DNA of 64,000 nucleotides from Ga0077527 sp038106575 (GTDB lineage Bacteria > Pseudomonadota > Gammaproteobacteria > Burkholderiales > SG8-41). Of this stretch, positions 34,700 to 43,624 are shown piece by piece; position 1 is the first letter of the stretch; every line of letters begins with the position of its first letter. The position numbers and the translations under genes were made by a program. The notes under the pieces are model-generated. The model worked only from the letters and a program-made list of their open reading frames with translations. It had not been told where the DNA came from and did not search any database. Where the stretch lies: assembly GCA_038106575.1 (NCBI GenBank), contig JAYOED010000001.1:21410-85409 (forward strand), written 5' to 3'.

Positions 34700-36121
34700 A
34701 TGGGGAAAGTAACAGGATTTTTGGAATATGAGCGGCTGAACGAAGCCGCGGAATCTCCGCAGGAGCGGCTCAAACACTGGCGCGAATTCGTCGATCATCT
34801 CAACGATGAAGCCGCCGGACTTCAGGGCGCACGCTGCATGGACTGCGGCACGCCTTTCTGTATGAGCGGTTGCCCCATTAACAACATCATCCCCGACTGG
34901 AATGACCTGATTTTCCGCCAGGACTGGCAGAGGGCGCTCGATACCCTGCATTCGACCAACAATTTTCCCGAATTTACTGGCCGTGTCTGCCCGGCACCAT
35001 GCGAGGCAGCTTGCACGTTGAACATCAACAACGATCCAGTCGGCATCAAGTCGATCGAGCACGCGATCATCGACAAAGGGTGGTCTTCGGGATGGGTTGT
35101 GCCCCAACCGCCGGCCGTGAAAACCGGAAAGAAGGTCGCTGTCATCGGCTCGGGACCGGCGGGCATGACCTGCGCCCAGCAACTGGGACGTGCCGGTCAT
35201 TCGGTAGTCGTATTTGAAAAAGCGGATCGCATCGGTGGCCTGCTGCGCTATGGCATTCCCGACTTCAAGATGGAAAAACACCTGATCGACCGCCGTGTTA
35301 GACAGATGAGCGCCGAGGGTGTCGAGTTCCGCGTCAAGCAGAATGTGGGCGGGGCGGTTCCCGCCGATAAACTGCTTGCCAAATTTGATGCCGTGGTCAT
35401 GGCCGGCGGCGCCGAAAATCCGCGCGATCTGCCGGTGCCAGGGCGCGGTCTCGATGGCGTGCATTTCGCTATGGAATTCCTACCGCAGCAGAACAAGGTG
35501 GTGGCCGGAGACAGGGTCCCGGGACAGATCAAAGCCACCGGCAAGCACGTGGTCGTCATCGGCGGCGGTGACACCGGGTCGGACTGCGTCGGCACCTCGA
35601 ACCGGCATGGCGCCGCATCGGTCACCCAGTTCGAATTGCTGCCGCAACCCCCGGTCCAGGAAGACAAGCCCATGGTGTGGCCCTATTGGCCGGTCAAACT
35701 GCGCACCTCGAGTTCCCACGAGGAGGGCTGCAAGCGTGACTGGTCGGTTGCGACCAAGCGTTTCGAAGGCAAGAACGGCAAGGTAGAAAAACTGGTTGCT
35801 TCCCGGCTGGAGTGGAAAGACGGTCGCATGCAGGAAATTCCTGGTTCGGAATTCACTATCAAGGCCGATCTGGTGTTGCTAGCAATGGGCTTTCTGGGCC
35901 CGGTGCAGGGTGGCCTGCTCAAACAATTGGGAGTAGCCAAGGACAACCGCAGCAATGTGCTGGCCGATACCGAGAATTACCGGACCTCGGTTGACAAGGT
36001 ATTTGCCGCAGGCGATATGCGCCGCGGCCAGTCGCTGGTGGTCTGGGCGATTCGCGAAGGACGTCAGTGCGCGCGCGCGGTAGACGAGTTTCTGATGGGA
36101 AGCTCTGAACTTCCCCGTTGA
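34700..36121 (+). CDS. gltD: Glutamate synthase (NADPH), small subunit
   Basis: A flavoprotein of 473 residues that feeds electrons from NADPH to GltB. The N-terminal cysteine clusters (ARCMDCGTPFCMSGCPINN and GRVCPAPCEAACTLN) bind 4Fe-4S centres. Two dinucleotide folds follow: VAVIGSGPAGMTCAQQLGRA for FAD and HVVVIGGGDTGSDCVGTS for NADPH. The ATG at 34700 (MGKVTGFLEYERL) matches the family N-terminus; earlier in-frame starts do not. Its stop overlaps the hemE ATG by one base. Confidence 0.95.
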   Translation: MGKVTGFLEYERLNEAAESPQERLKHWREFVDHLNDEAAGLQGARCMDCGTPFCMSGCPINNIIPDWNDLIFRQDWQRALDTLHSTNNFPEFTGRVCPAPCEAACTLNINNDPVGIKSIEHAIIDKGWSSGWVVPQPPAVKTGKKVAVIGSGPAGMTCAQQLGRAGHSVVVFEKADRIGGLLRYGIPDFKMEKHLIDRRVRQMSAEGVEFRVKQNVGGAVPADKLLAKFDAVVMAGGAENPRDLPVPGRGLDGVHFAMEFLPQQNKVVAGDRVPGQIKATGKHVVVIGGGDTGSDCVGTSNRHGAASVTQFELLPQPPVQEDKPMVWPYWPVKLRTSSSHEEGCKRDWSVATKRFEGKNGKVEKLVASRLEWKDGRMQEIPGSEFTIKADLVLLAMGFLGPVQGGLLKQLGVAKDNRSNVLADTENYRTSVDKVFAAGDMRRGQSLVVWAIREGRQCARAVDEFLMGSSELPR

Positions 36122-37182
36122 TGGCGTCTCTCAAAAACGATACGCTGATGCGCGCGTTGCTGCGGCAGCCGACATCCTACACACCGGTGTGGATCATGCG
36201 CCAGGCCGGCCGCTATCTGCCCGAATACAACGCCACCCGCAAACGCGCCGGCAGTTTTCTCGGTCTGGCGAAGAATCCCGACTATGCCACCGAGGTTACG
36301 CTGCAGCCGCTAGCGCGTTTCCCGCTGGATGCCGTCATCCTGTTCTCCGATATCCTGACCGTTCCCGATGCGATGGGCCTCGGCCTGTATTTCGCCGAAG
36401 GCGAAGGCCCGAAATTTGAACGTCAGCTGCGTGATGAAGCCGCAATAAATCGTCTTGTTTCACCTGATCCCCGGGAAAAACTGGGCTATGTGCTCGACGC
36501 AGTTCGCCAGATACGCCGCGAACTTGACAATAAAGTACCCCTGATCGGATTTTCGGGCAGCCCCTATACCCTCGCTTGCTACATGATCGAAGGCGGCGGC
36601 AGTGACGACTTTCGCACCATAAAGACCATGCTTTATGCACGCCCCGATCTTCTGCACCGGATACTGGAAATCAATGCCCAGGCGGTGATTGACTACCTGA
36701 ACGCGCAAATCGAGGCTGGCGCGCAGGCAGTCATGGTTTTCGATACCTGGGGCGGCGCACTTGCAGACGCGGCTTACCGCGAATTCTCGCTGGCTTACCT
36801 GCAACGCGTAGTCAAAGGATTGCATCGCGAATGGAACGGCCAGCCAGTGCCGAGCATCGTCTTCACCAAGGGCGGCGGACTGTGGCTGGAAGACATTGCC
36901 GCCATCGGCTGCAACGGCGTCGGACTGGACTGGACCGTGGATATCGGTGCCGCACGGCGCCGTGTGGGAGAAAAGGTCGCGCTGCAGGGCAATCTCGACC
37001 CAATGGTTCTGTTCAGCCCTCCGGCGACTATCACCGCGCAGGTCGAAAAAATTCTGTGTCAGTACGGAAAGGGATCCGGTCACGTATTCAACCTCGGACA
37101 CGGCGTGTCCCAATTTACGCCGCCCGATCATGTAGGCGCGCTGGTTGAAGCCGTACATGATTTGAGTCGTCAGTATCACTGA
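36121..37182 (+). CDS. hemE: Uroporphyrinogen decarboxylase
   Basis: A TIM-barrel enzyme of 353 residues that removes four carboxyls from uroporphyrinogen III. Diagnostic motifs are PVWIMRQAGRYLPEY with the catalytic arginines, LFSDILTVPDAMGLGL with the essential Asp, GFSGSPYTLACYMIEGGGS, MVFDTWGGAL and NLGHGVSQFTPPDHV. It starts within the gltD stop (TGATG), so gltB-gltD-hemE appear to be one transcription unit. Confidence 0.96.
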   Translation: MASLKNDTLMRALLRQPTSYTPVWIMRQAGRYLPEYNATRKRAGSFLGLAKNPDYATEVTLQPLARFPLDAVILFSDILTVPDAMGLGLYFAEGEGPKFERQLRDEAAINRLVSPDPREKLGYVLDAVRQIRRELDNKVPLIGFSGSPYTLACYMIEGGGSDDFRTIKTMLYARPDLLHRILEINAQAVIDYLNAQIEAGAQAVMVFDTWGGALADAAYREFSLAYLQRVVKGLHREWNGQPVPSIVFTKGGGLWLEDIAAIGCNGVGLDWTVDIGAARRRVGEKVALQGNLDPMVLFSPPATITAQVEKILCQYGKGSGHVFNLGHGVSQFTPPDHVGALVEAVHDLSRQYH

Positions 37183-37196
37183 AGAATATTCAACTC

Positions 37197-37422
37197 CATA
37201 AGCCCCAAAAGCTTATGCACAGCAAAGGGTTACGACGTTTTCCAGGCCATGATCCAGCAGCAACCTCTAGAAAGTTTATAAATTATTGTTTTAATTGAAT
37301 TTTATTTGTAGATTCGCCTGTGATTCCCCGGGGCTTTTTTTGTTATCCCGTCACACTAATGGCTATCGCGTTAATCAACAGGGTTATCCACAGCCCAAAT
37401 CACATGCAATGCCTTGTTCACA
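37197..37422. promoter_or_regulatory. hemE-priA intergenic region with DnaA-box-like sites and AT-rich stretch
   Basis: The 304-bp gap (37183-37486) has no gene. It holds a hairpin CATAAGC-N7-GCTTATG (37197-37217) and three DnaA-box-like nonamers: TTATGCACA (37213-37221), the consensus TTATCCACA (37384-37392) and TTGTTCACA (37414-37422). A very AT-rich run lies at about 37273-37315, followed by a GC-rich CCCCGGGGC with a T7 run that may terminate hemE transcription. It could bind DnaA as a regulatory or titration site. A replication origin is possible but not supported by gene context. Confidence 0.5.
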
Positions 37423-37486
37423 AAGAGGTTGGCTGCAGTTTCTACAATTCCGGTGAATATCCCGGATTAACCTTGCTCCCCATCCG

Positions 37487-39822
37487 ATGAGTCTGGTCCG
37501 CGTCGCGCTCGATGTACCGGTCGCACGCCTCTTTGATTATCGTTGCGACGATTCGATGGCAACCGTTGGTGCACGGTTATTGGTACCGTTCGGTCGGCAG
37601 AAAATGATCGGTGTCGTGGTCGCGCACCCGGCTGACAGCGAAGTGCCCGAAACCAAGTTGAGGCGCGTGTTGGCCGTTCTGGACAGCGCGCCGTTGCTGC
37701 GCCGCGCTGATCTGCGACTGATCGAGTTTGCTGCGGAATATTACGTGTATCCACTCGGGGCAGCCATCCTGATGACTCTGCCCGCCGCGCTGCGCCGCAT
37801 CCGCAGCCGCGAATCGCACCCACCGGCGTGGGCGCTGTCAACCATAGGCAGAAGCGTGGATGCCGCCCAGCTGTCATCACGCGTACCAGCCCGGCATACG
37901 TTGCTGGCGCAACTGCAAACCCGGGCTGTAATAAATCATGAAGAAATCGCTGCGGCCGGCGCGGCGGCGCAGCGCGCGCTCAGGTTTTTCATCGATCAGA
38001 GTTGGGTCGTGCCGGCCAGTAGCGATGAACCGTCAAGTAATAACGCGCCGAACCCAGCGGTCGCCAGACATCAGCTGAACACAGAGCAGGCTGCAGCGGT
38101 TGAAACTATCATCTCCGCTCTGGGTACCTACCAGCCACTTCTGCTGTGGGGAATCACCGGCAGCGGTAAAACTGAGGTTTATTTGTACGCCATGGCAGCG
38201 GCCCTGGCACGAAACGCCCAGGTGCTACTGCTGGTTCCGGAAATCGTATTGACGCCGCAGCTCGAACAGCTGGTGATAGCGCGTTTTCCAGGCACCCCCG
38301 TTGCCACGCTGCACAGCGGCCTTGCTGATGGCGAGCGTACGCGACGCTGGCAGGCTGCACGCACGGGTAAAGCCCGCATCGTACTTGGTACTCGATTGTC
38401 GGTATTCACTCCAATGCCGGAACTCGGGTTAATCGTCGTCGACGAAGAACATGACACCTCCTTCAAGCAAAGTGAAGGTTTTCGTTATTCGGCACGTGAT
38501 CTGGCTGTCACCCGCGCACGGCAGCACGGCATTCCCGTGGTACTCGGTTCCGCAACACCGGCATTGGAAACCTGGCGCAACGCCACGGACCAACGCTNNN
38601 NNNNNNNNNNNNNNNNNNNNNNNNNNNNNNNNNNNNNNNNNNNNNNNNNNNNNNNNNNNNNNNNNNNNNNNNNNNNNNNNNNNNNNNNNNNNNNNNNCTC
38701 GGTTCCGCAACACCGGCATTGGAAACCTGGCGCAACGCCACGGACCAACGCTATCGTCTGCTGAAGCTGACCACACGCATCAAGACGGGATTGCCAAAGA
38801 TTTCCTGCGTCGATCTGCGCCGGCAACCACAGACGGACGGACTGGCCATACCGTTGATGTCCGCTATCGGCGAGCGTACGGCTCGCAACGAGCAAAGCCT
38901 GATTTTCATCAATCGCCGTGGATATGCGCCGGTATTTCTGTGCGACAGTTGCGGATGGATGCCCGAGTGCCGCCGCTGCTCCTCACGTCTAGTTGTGCAC
39001 CTGCGTGACCGTATTTTGCGCTGCCATCATTGCGGACATGAACGTCCGGTACCGACCTCCTGCCCGGATTGTGGTGAGACCGACCTAGCCCCCGTCGGTC
39101 AGGGAACCCAGCGCATAGAGGCCAGTCTGGCTCGGCAGTTTCCGAGTGCCCGAATTCTGCGCATTGACCGCGACACGACGCGACGCAGCGGGGTCTGGCA
39201 AGATATGCGCGAACGCATTAAAGGTCGCGATGTCGATATTCTCATCGGCACGCAGATTCTCGCCAAAGGACATGATTTCCCGCATTTGAGCCTGGTCGGC
39301 GTGGTCAACGCCGACAGCATGCTCTACAGCAGCGACTTTCGCGCTGCAGAACGCCTGTATGCACTCTTGACCCAGGTCGCGGGCAGGGCTGGTCGAGGAA
39401 CGGCACCCGGCAGGGTTCTGATTCAGACGCAGTTTCCCGATCATCCGCTTTACGCAGCACTATGCGCACAGGATTTCGCCTCGTTTGCCCGCATGCAGCT
39501 GGCTGAGCGTAAACAGGCCGGATTCCCCCCATACGTTCATCAGGCTTTGCTGCGTGCGGAAGCCCAAGAACTGGAAACCGCCTTGAAATTTCTGAACGCT
39601 GCGGCGGCATCTGCGCGGGGCTTGTCCGTGGAAGTCACGGTATTCGATCCGGTGCCGGCGCAGATGACGCGCAAGGACGGGAGGGAGCGTGCGCAACTGC
39701 TGGTGCAGGCGCAGTCCCGGACCAAATTGCGTAGTTTCCTCAATGACTGGCACCCGCTGCTTGCCGCCAAAGCCAGCACGGCAGCGCGCTGGTCGCTGGA
39801 CGTTGATCCACTCGAATTCTGA
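37487..39822 (+). CDS. priA: Primosomal protein N' (replication restart helicase PriA), interrupted by an assembly gap
   Basis: A 3'-to-5' DNA helicase that reloads DnaB at stalled forks. The first part has the N-terminal DNA-binding region, Walker A GITGSGKTEVY and the DEEH box (VVDEEHDTSFKQ). After the N run come the eight zinc-binding cysteines (CDSCGWMPECRRC and CHHCGHERPVPTSCPDC) and helicase motifs V-VI (GTQILAKGHDFP, VAGRAGRG). The 55 bases before the gap (38543-38597) are repeated exactly after it (38698-38752). Deleting one copy plus the N run (155 bases) restores a single frame of about 726 residues, the normal PriA length. The gene is therefore intact. Confidence 0.94.
38543..38752. 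other. False scaffold gap: 100 N between two identical 55-bp ends
   Basis: The contig ends overlap: 38543-38597 equals 38698-38752, with N at 38598-38697. This is a scaffolding artefact within priA, not a biological duplication. Confidence 0.95.
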
Positions 39823-39933
39823 CAAGAATCATGCTTGTGCCATGCTAGAATTCATCACTTTTCTCGGCAACGGCCGCGACTCTTAGCGGCAAAATCCGCC
39901 GCCCTTTGAACCGCGTATTTTCTTGACCCGCAA

Positions 39934-41676
39934 ATGACCACCGCGCCCGCCGACGCCCGAACCCTGATCGCCGGATTGGTTCAGGCTGCGCTCGAAAAAA
40001 TCGCCCCCGCAGGGACATCCGCGGCGATTCATCTTGAACGACCCAAGATGGCACAACATGGCGACTTTGCCTGTAACGTCGCCATGCAGCTTGCGAAGAC
40101 GCTGCGTGCCAATCCGCGCGCAATTGCCCAGCAACTGGTTGCCGTACTTCCGGATTCACCTTTGATTGAAAAAGCTGAGGTGGCCGGAGCCGGATTCATC
40201 AACCTGTTCCTCACACAATCCTACAAACAGCAGATTGTCGGCCGAGTGCTCATTGCCGGAGAGCGCTACGGTTGCAGCAACCTTGGACAAGACAAAAAAA
40301 CGCAGGTGGAATTCGTATCCGCTAATCCGACGGGACCGCTACACGTCGGGCACGGGCGCGGAGCGGCTTATGGCGCCAGCCTAGCTGCTATTCTGCAGGC
40401 GGCGGGATTCGACGTGAGCCGCGAGTACTACGTCAATGATGCCGGGCGGCAGATGGATATCCTGGCGTTATCGACATGGCTGCGCTACATCGAACAGGGC
40501 GGGGAAAGCGTGCTGTTCCCCTCCAATGCCTATCGGGGTGACTACGTGCGCGCCATGGCCGCTGATTTGCGCAAACTGAACGGCGGCCAGTATCAAAAAT
40601 TCTGGGCCGAGGCGAGCAAGGACGCGGCTGATGCCGCGAGTGATCCCGAACGCCACCTGGATGACCTGATCGCCAATGCCAAGCGCCTGCTGGGAGTAGG
40701 CTATGCGGTTGTGCACCGCTTTGCCCTGGCAGCCCAGCTGAAAGATTGCAAAGACGATCTCGCTGAATTCGGTGTAACGTTTGACCGCTGGTTCTCCGAA
40801 TATTCCCTGTTCGAGTCCGGTCATGTTGAGAGTGCGGTACGCGAACTCGAGCAGCGCGATCATGTTTATCTGAAAGAAGGCGCGAAATGGTTCCGCTCAA
40901 CAGCGTTCGGCGACGAAAAAGACCGGGTCATGCAGCGGGAAAACGGCCAGTACACCTACTTTGCAAGCGATATCGCCTACCATGTCGATAAATTCAGGCG
41001 CGGTCTTGATCTGGTTATCGACGTCTGGGGCGCAGACCATCACGGCTATATTGCACGCGTTAAGGGCGCATTGACGGCGCTCGGTTTGGAATCTTCGCGG
41101 CTGAATGTCGCCCTGGTGCAGTTCGCGGTGCTTTACAGAAACGGCCAGAAAGCGCAAATGTCGACCCGTTCGGGTGAATTCGTCACGCTGCGCGAATTGC
41201 GCAATGAAGTGGGCAATGATGCCGCCCGTTTTTTTTATGTGATGCGCAAAAGCGACCAGCATCTCGATTTCGATCTGGATCTAGCCAAGTCACGCAGCAA
41301 CGAAAACCCGGTTTATTACATCCAGTACGCTCACGCGCGTGTCTGCAGCGTTCTAGAACAATGGGGTGGCGACGAAGCCGCCCTGCGTAATGTCAACGTT
41401 GCGCCCTTGACGTCAACTCACGAAGCGGCGCTGCTGAAAAGCCTGATGGAATATCCGGACGTCATCGAGAATGCCGCTAAGGACTTGGCACCGCACAGCC
41501 TGGCGTTTTATCTCAAGGAACTCTCCGGTGAGTTCCACAGTTATTACAATGCCGAGCGTTTTCTGGTTGAGGATACTGCGCTTACCGCCGCGCGCCTGGC
41601 GCTGGCACTGGCAGTACGCCAGGTGCTGCGCAACGGCCTGTCACTACTGGGTGTGACCGCACCGGAAAAAATGTAA
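39934..41676 (+). CDS. argS: Arginyl-tRNA synthetase
   Basis: A class I synthetase of 580 residues that charges tRNA-Arg. The HIGH-type motif is ANPTGPLHVGHGRGAAYG, the KMSKS-equivalent loop is AQMSTRSGEFVTL, and the anticodon-binding DALR domain ends the protein (LAVRQVLRNGLSLLGV). The N-terminal Add-1 domain is present. About 110 bp separate it from priA and hold a likely -10 (TAGAAT near 39846), so it may have its own promoter. The SPOR gene follows after 9 bp. Confidence 0.95.
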   Translation: MTTAPADARTLIAGLVQAALEKIAPAGTSAAIHLERPKMAQHGDFACNVAMQLAKTLRANPRAIAQQLVAVLPDSPLIEKAEVAGAGFINLFLTQSYKQQIVGRVLIAGERYGCSNLGQDKKTQVEFVSANPTGPLHVGHGRGAAYGASLAAILQAAGFDVSREYYVNDAGRQMDILALSTWLRYIEQGGESVLFPSNAYRGDYVRAMAADLRKLNGGQYQKFWAEASKDAADAASDPERHLDDLIANAKRLLGVGYAVVHRFALAAQLKDCKDDLAEFGVTFDRWFSEYSLFESGHVESAVRELEQRDHVYLKEGAKWFRSTAFGDEKDRVMQRENGQYTYFASDIAYHVDKFRRGLDLVIDVWGADHHGYIARVKGALTALGLESSRLNVALVQFAVLYRNGQKAQMSTRSGEFVTLRELRNEVGNDAARFFYVMRKSDQHLDFDLDLAKSRSNENPVYYIQYAHARVCSVLEQWGGDEAALRNVNVAPLTSTHEAALLKSLMEYPDVIENAAKDLAPHSLAFYLKELSGEFHSYYNAERFLVEDTALTAARLALALAVRQVLRNGLSLLGVTAPEKM

Positions 41677-41685
41677 GATTGCCGC

Positions 41686-42276
41686 GTGAGCAGAGACTAC
41701 AAAGGCGGTGAACGCAAAAGTACGCCCCGCGGCAGCGGCAAATCGCTGTTTATCGGTATACTAATTGGCCTGGTGGTCGGTCTTGGTTTAGCTTTTGGCG
41801 TCGCCTGGTACATCAACAAGATGCCTAGCCCGTTCCGGCAGAAAGCATCCGCCACCAAGTCCGAAACCGTAAAGCCTGCGGCGATAGACTCGCCTGAAGC
41901 AACGGATAAAACCGGCGAATCCGCCAAGGCCAAACCACGATTCGATTTTTACAAAATTCTGCCCGGTGTCGAGGAAACGGCCACGGACCAGCAATTGCGT
42001 GAAGCCCATGCCGCCAAAATCAAGTCACGTGAATCGTTCTACCTGCAGGCCGGTGCTTTCCAGAGTGCCCCGGATGCGGACAACCTGAAGGCCCGGCTGG
42101 CACTGATCGGCATGCAGGCCTCCATCCAGACCACGGAACTGCCGGACCGCGGCACCTGGCATCGGGTACGCATCGGTCCCTATGGCAATGTCGAGGAACT
42201 TAACCGTGCCCGCGATGCTCTGAAGAAAAACAGTATCGACACGACCTTGATCAAGGTTCGCGACGCCGGAAAATGA
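41686..42276 (+). CDS. SPOR-domain membrane protein (FtsN/DedD-like)
   Basis: A bitopic protein of 196 residues with a short charged cytoplasmic tail, one membrane helix (about 20-43, LFIGILIGLVVGLGLAFGVA), a linker rich in Lys, Glu and Ala, a KPRFDFYKILPGVEE segment and a C-terminal SPOR domain (SFYLQAGAFQSAPDADNLKA to NSIDTTLIKV). SPOR domains bind denuded septal peptidoglycan, and such proteins act in cell division. The start is GTG at 41686. It precedes dsbA, the usual argS-ftsN-dsbA order of betaproteobacteria. Confidence 0.88.
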   Translation: MSRDYKGGERKSTPRGSGKSLFIGILIGLVVGLGLAFGVAWYINKMPSPFRQKASATKSETVKPAAIDSPEATDKTGESAKAKPRFDFYKILPGVEETATDQQLREAHAAKIKSRESFYLQAGAFQSAPDADNLKARLALIGMQASIQTTELPDRGTWHRVRIGPYGNVEELNRARDALKKNSIDTTLIKVRDAGK

Positions 42277-42296
42277 CGTTTTCTTATGGAGACCCC

Positions 42297-42962
42297 ATGA
42301 AACTCACCGTTCTGTTCCGGCACCTTTTTATGGCGGGAAGTTTGATTCTGTTCATCACCGCGTCCCAGGCCACACAACCGGTTGCCGGTAAAGACTACAC
42401 GCTGGTGAAACCGCCACAGCTTACAGACAGCGGCGCCAAAATTGAAGTGCTGGAGTTTTTTTATTACGGTTGCCCGCATTGCAGCAACCTGCAGCCATCG
42501 CTTAAAACCTGGCTGAAGAAATTGCCGACCGATGTCGAATTCCGGCGCATGCCAGCCATATTCCAAGATGGATGGGCGCCGCTGACCAAGGCCTACTACA
42601 CCATTGAGGCTATGGGGCTGGTGGATAAACTCCATCAGGAAATGTTCGCGACCCTTCATAAAAGACAGATCCGGCTGCAAGATGCCAATGCGATTTTCGA
42701 CTGGGCGGCCAGCAAAGGCGTCGATCGCAAGAAGTTTACCGACACCTTCAACTCCTTCGGTGTCAACGGTCGCACCCAGCGTTCCATTCAGATGACCCGA
42801 AAATACGATATCCCGGGCACTCCTGCACTTGCCATCGACGGTAAATATCTGACGGGACCCTCGATGACGCTGAAGGCAGACCGCACCATAGATTACGAAC
42901 GTTTCTTTCAGATCGTTGACGCGCTGATCGCCGAAGCCCGTAAAACCAAAGGTAGTAAATAA
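42297..42962 (+). CDS. dsbA: Thiol:disulfide interchange protein DsbA
   Basis: A periplasmic oxidoreductase of 221 residues with a signal peptide (MKLTVLFRHLFMAGSLILFITASQA) and a thioredoxin fold with inserted helical domain. The active site is CPHC in FFYYGCPHCSNLQ; the cis-proline loop is DIPGTPALAIDGKYL. It introduces disulfides into exported proteins. The ATG at 42297 has GGAG just upstream; the earlier in-frame ATG would spoil the signal peptide. A decayed paralogue follows. Confidence 0.93.
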   Translation: MKLTVLFRHLFMAGSLILFITASQATQPVAGKDYTLVKPPQLTDSGAKIEVLEFFYYGCPHCSNLQPSLKTWLKKLPTDVEFRRMPAIFQDGWAPLTKAYYTIEAMGLVDKLHQEMFATLHKRQIRLQDANAIFDWAASKGVDRKKFTDTFNSFGVNGRTQRSIQMTRKYDIPGTPALAIDGKYLTGPSMTLKADRTIDYERFFQIVDALIAEARKTKGSK

Positions 42963-42972
42963 TCCATACGAT

Positions 42973-43389
42973 ATGCGCCGGTAAAAATCTTAGCCTTCGC
43001 ATTCGAGCTGCTGATCGCAGCAATCCCGGTATCAGCCCAGTAGCAGAGGATCATACGGGCCGAAATCGATTACCGGGCCATCAAGCCGCAACCGGTGCAG
43101 GTCGAATCCAGAATAGAAGTCATTGATTTTTTCTGGTACGGATGCCCCTATTGCAACCAGTCGCAGCCACCGCTGGAGCGCTGGAATCAAGCGTGCGACT
43201 CTTTAGAAGTGACGCGCCGTGACAATGAAAAGGCGAAACTTAACCGTGCCCATGACATTAACGGTACTCCTGTACTGGTGGTGCAGGGGCTTTATCTGAA
43301 CTCGGGAAACATGGCTACCACGCTGGACGGGATGATCCCGATTCTGGAGGGGCTGATACAGCGCATTCGCGACACACCTGCTACCTGAC
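42973..43389 (+). pseudogene. Second DsbA-like gene, decayed
   Basis: Joined pieces recall a full DsbA paralogue: a frame-shifted signal peptide from ATG 42973 (ILAFAFELL-like text ending IPVSAQ), an in-frame TAG right after the expected cleavage site (about 43040), then IDYRAIKPQPVQVESRIEVI and FFWYGCPYCNQSQPPLERW with an active-site CPYC. The helical insert is deleted and the protein resumes at AHDINGTPVLVVQGLYLNSG to ILEGLIQRI. It has at least three defects. Tandem dsbA genes of this kind are found in other betaproteobacteria, so this is a loss. The 235 bp after it (43390-43624) hold no recognisable gene. Confidence 0.82.
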
Positions 43390-43624
43390 ATAATCTTTTC
43401 AGGCAAGCTATTCCTTGAAAACGAACCGCCGAAGTCGAGTGGCGACTGTAGTTACTCAACCGTGGCATGGTCATGAGCGATATCAAATCGCTGAAGAAGG
43501 GTGGTGGAAAGTCTGGAGACTGGAGGGCGGCTTAGTGGCCAATAACCCATAAAATAATAACGAGAGGCTAAAACACTCTTGGCCTAATCCTCTCCCACTG
43601 GCCTGACTGATTTTTATGCCAAGT

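Noticed and set aside
37183..37486. Calling the hemE-priA spacer the replication origin
   Set aside because: Only three boxes are visible, dnaA and gyrB are not adjacent, and the conserved origin-proximal genes lie 10-25 kb away; reported instead as a DnaA-box region.
38543..38752. A 55-bp direct repeat as a mobile-element target duplication
   Set aside because: The copies flank a run of exactly 100 N inside priA and are explained by unmerged contig ends.
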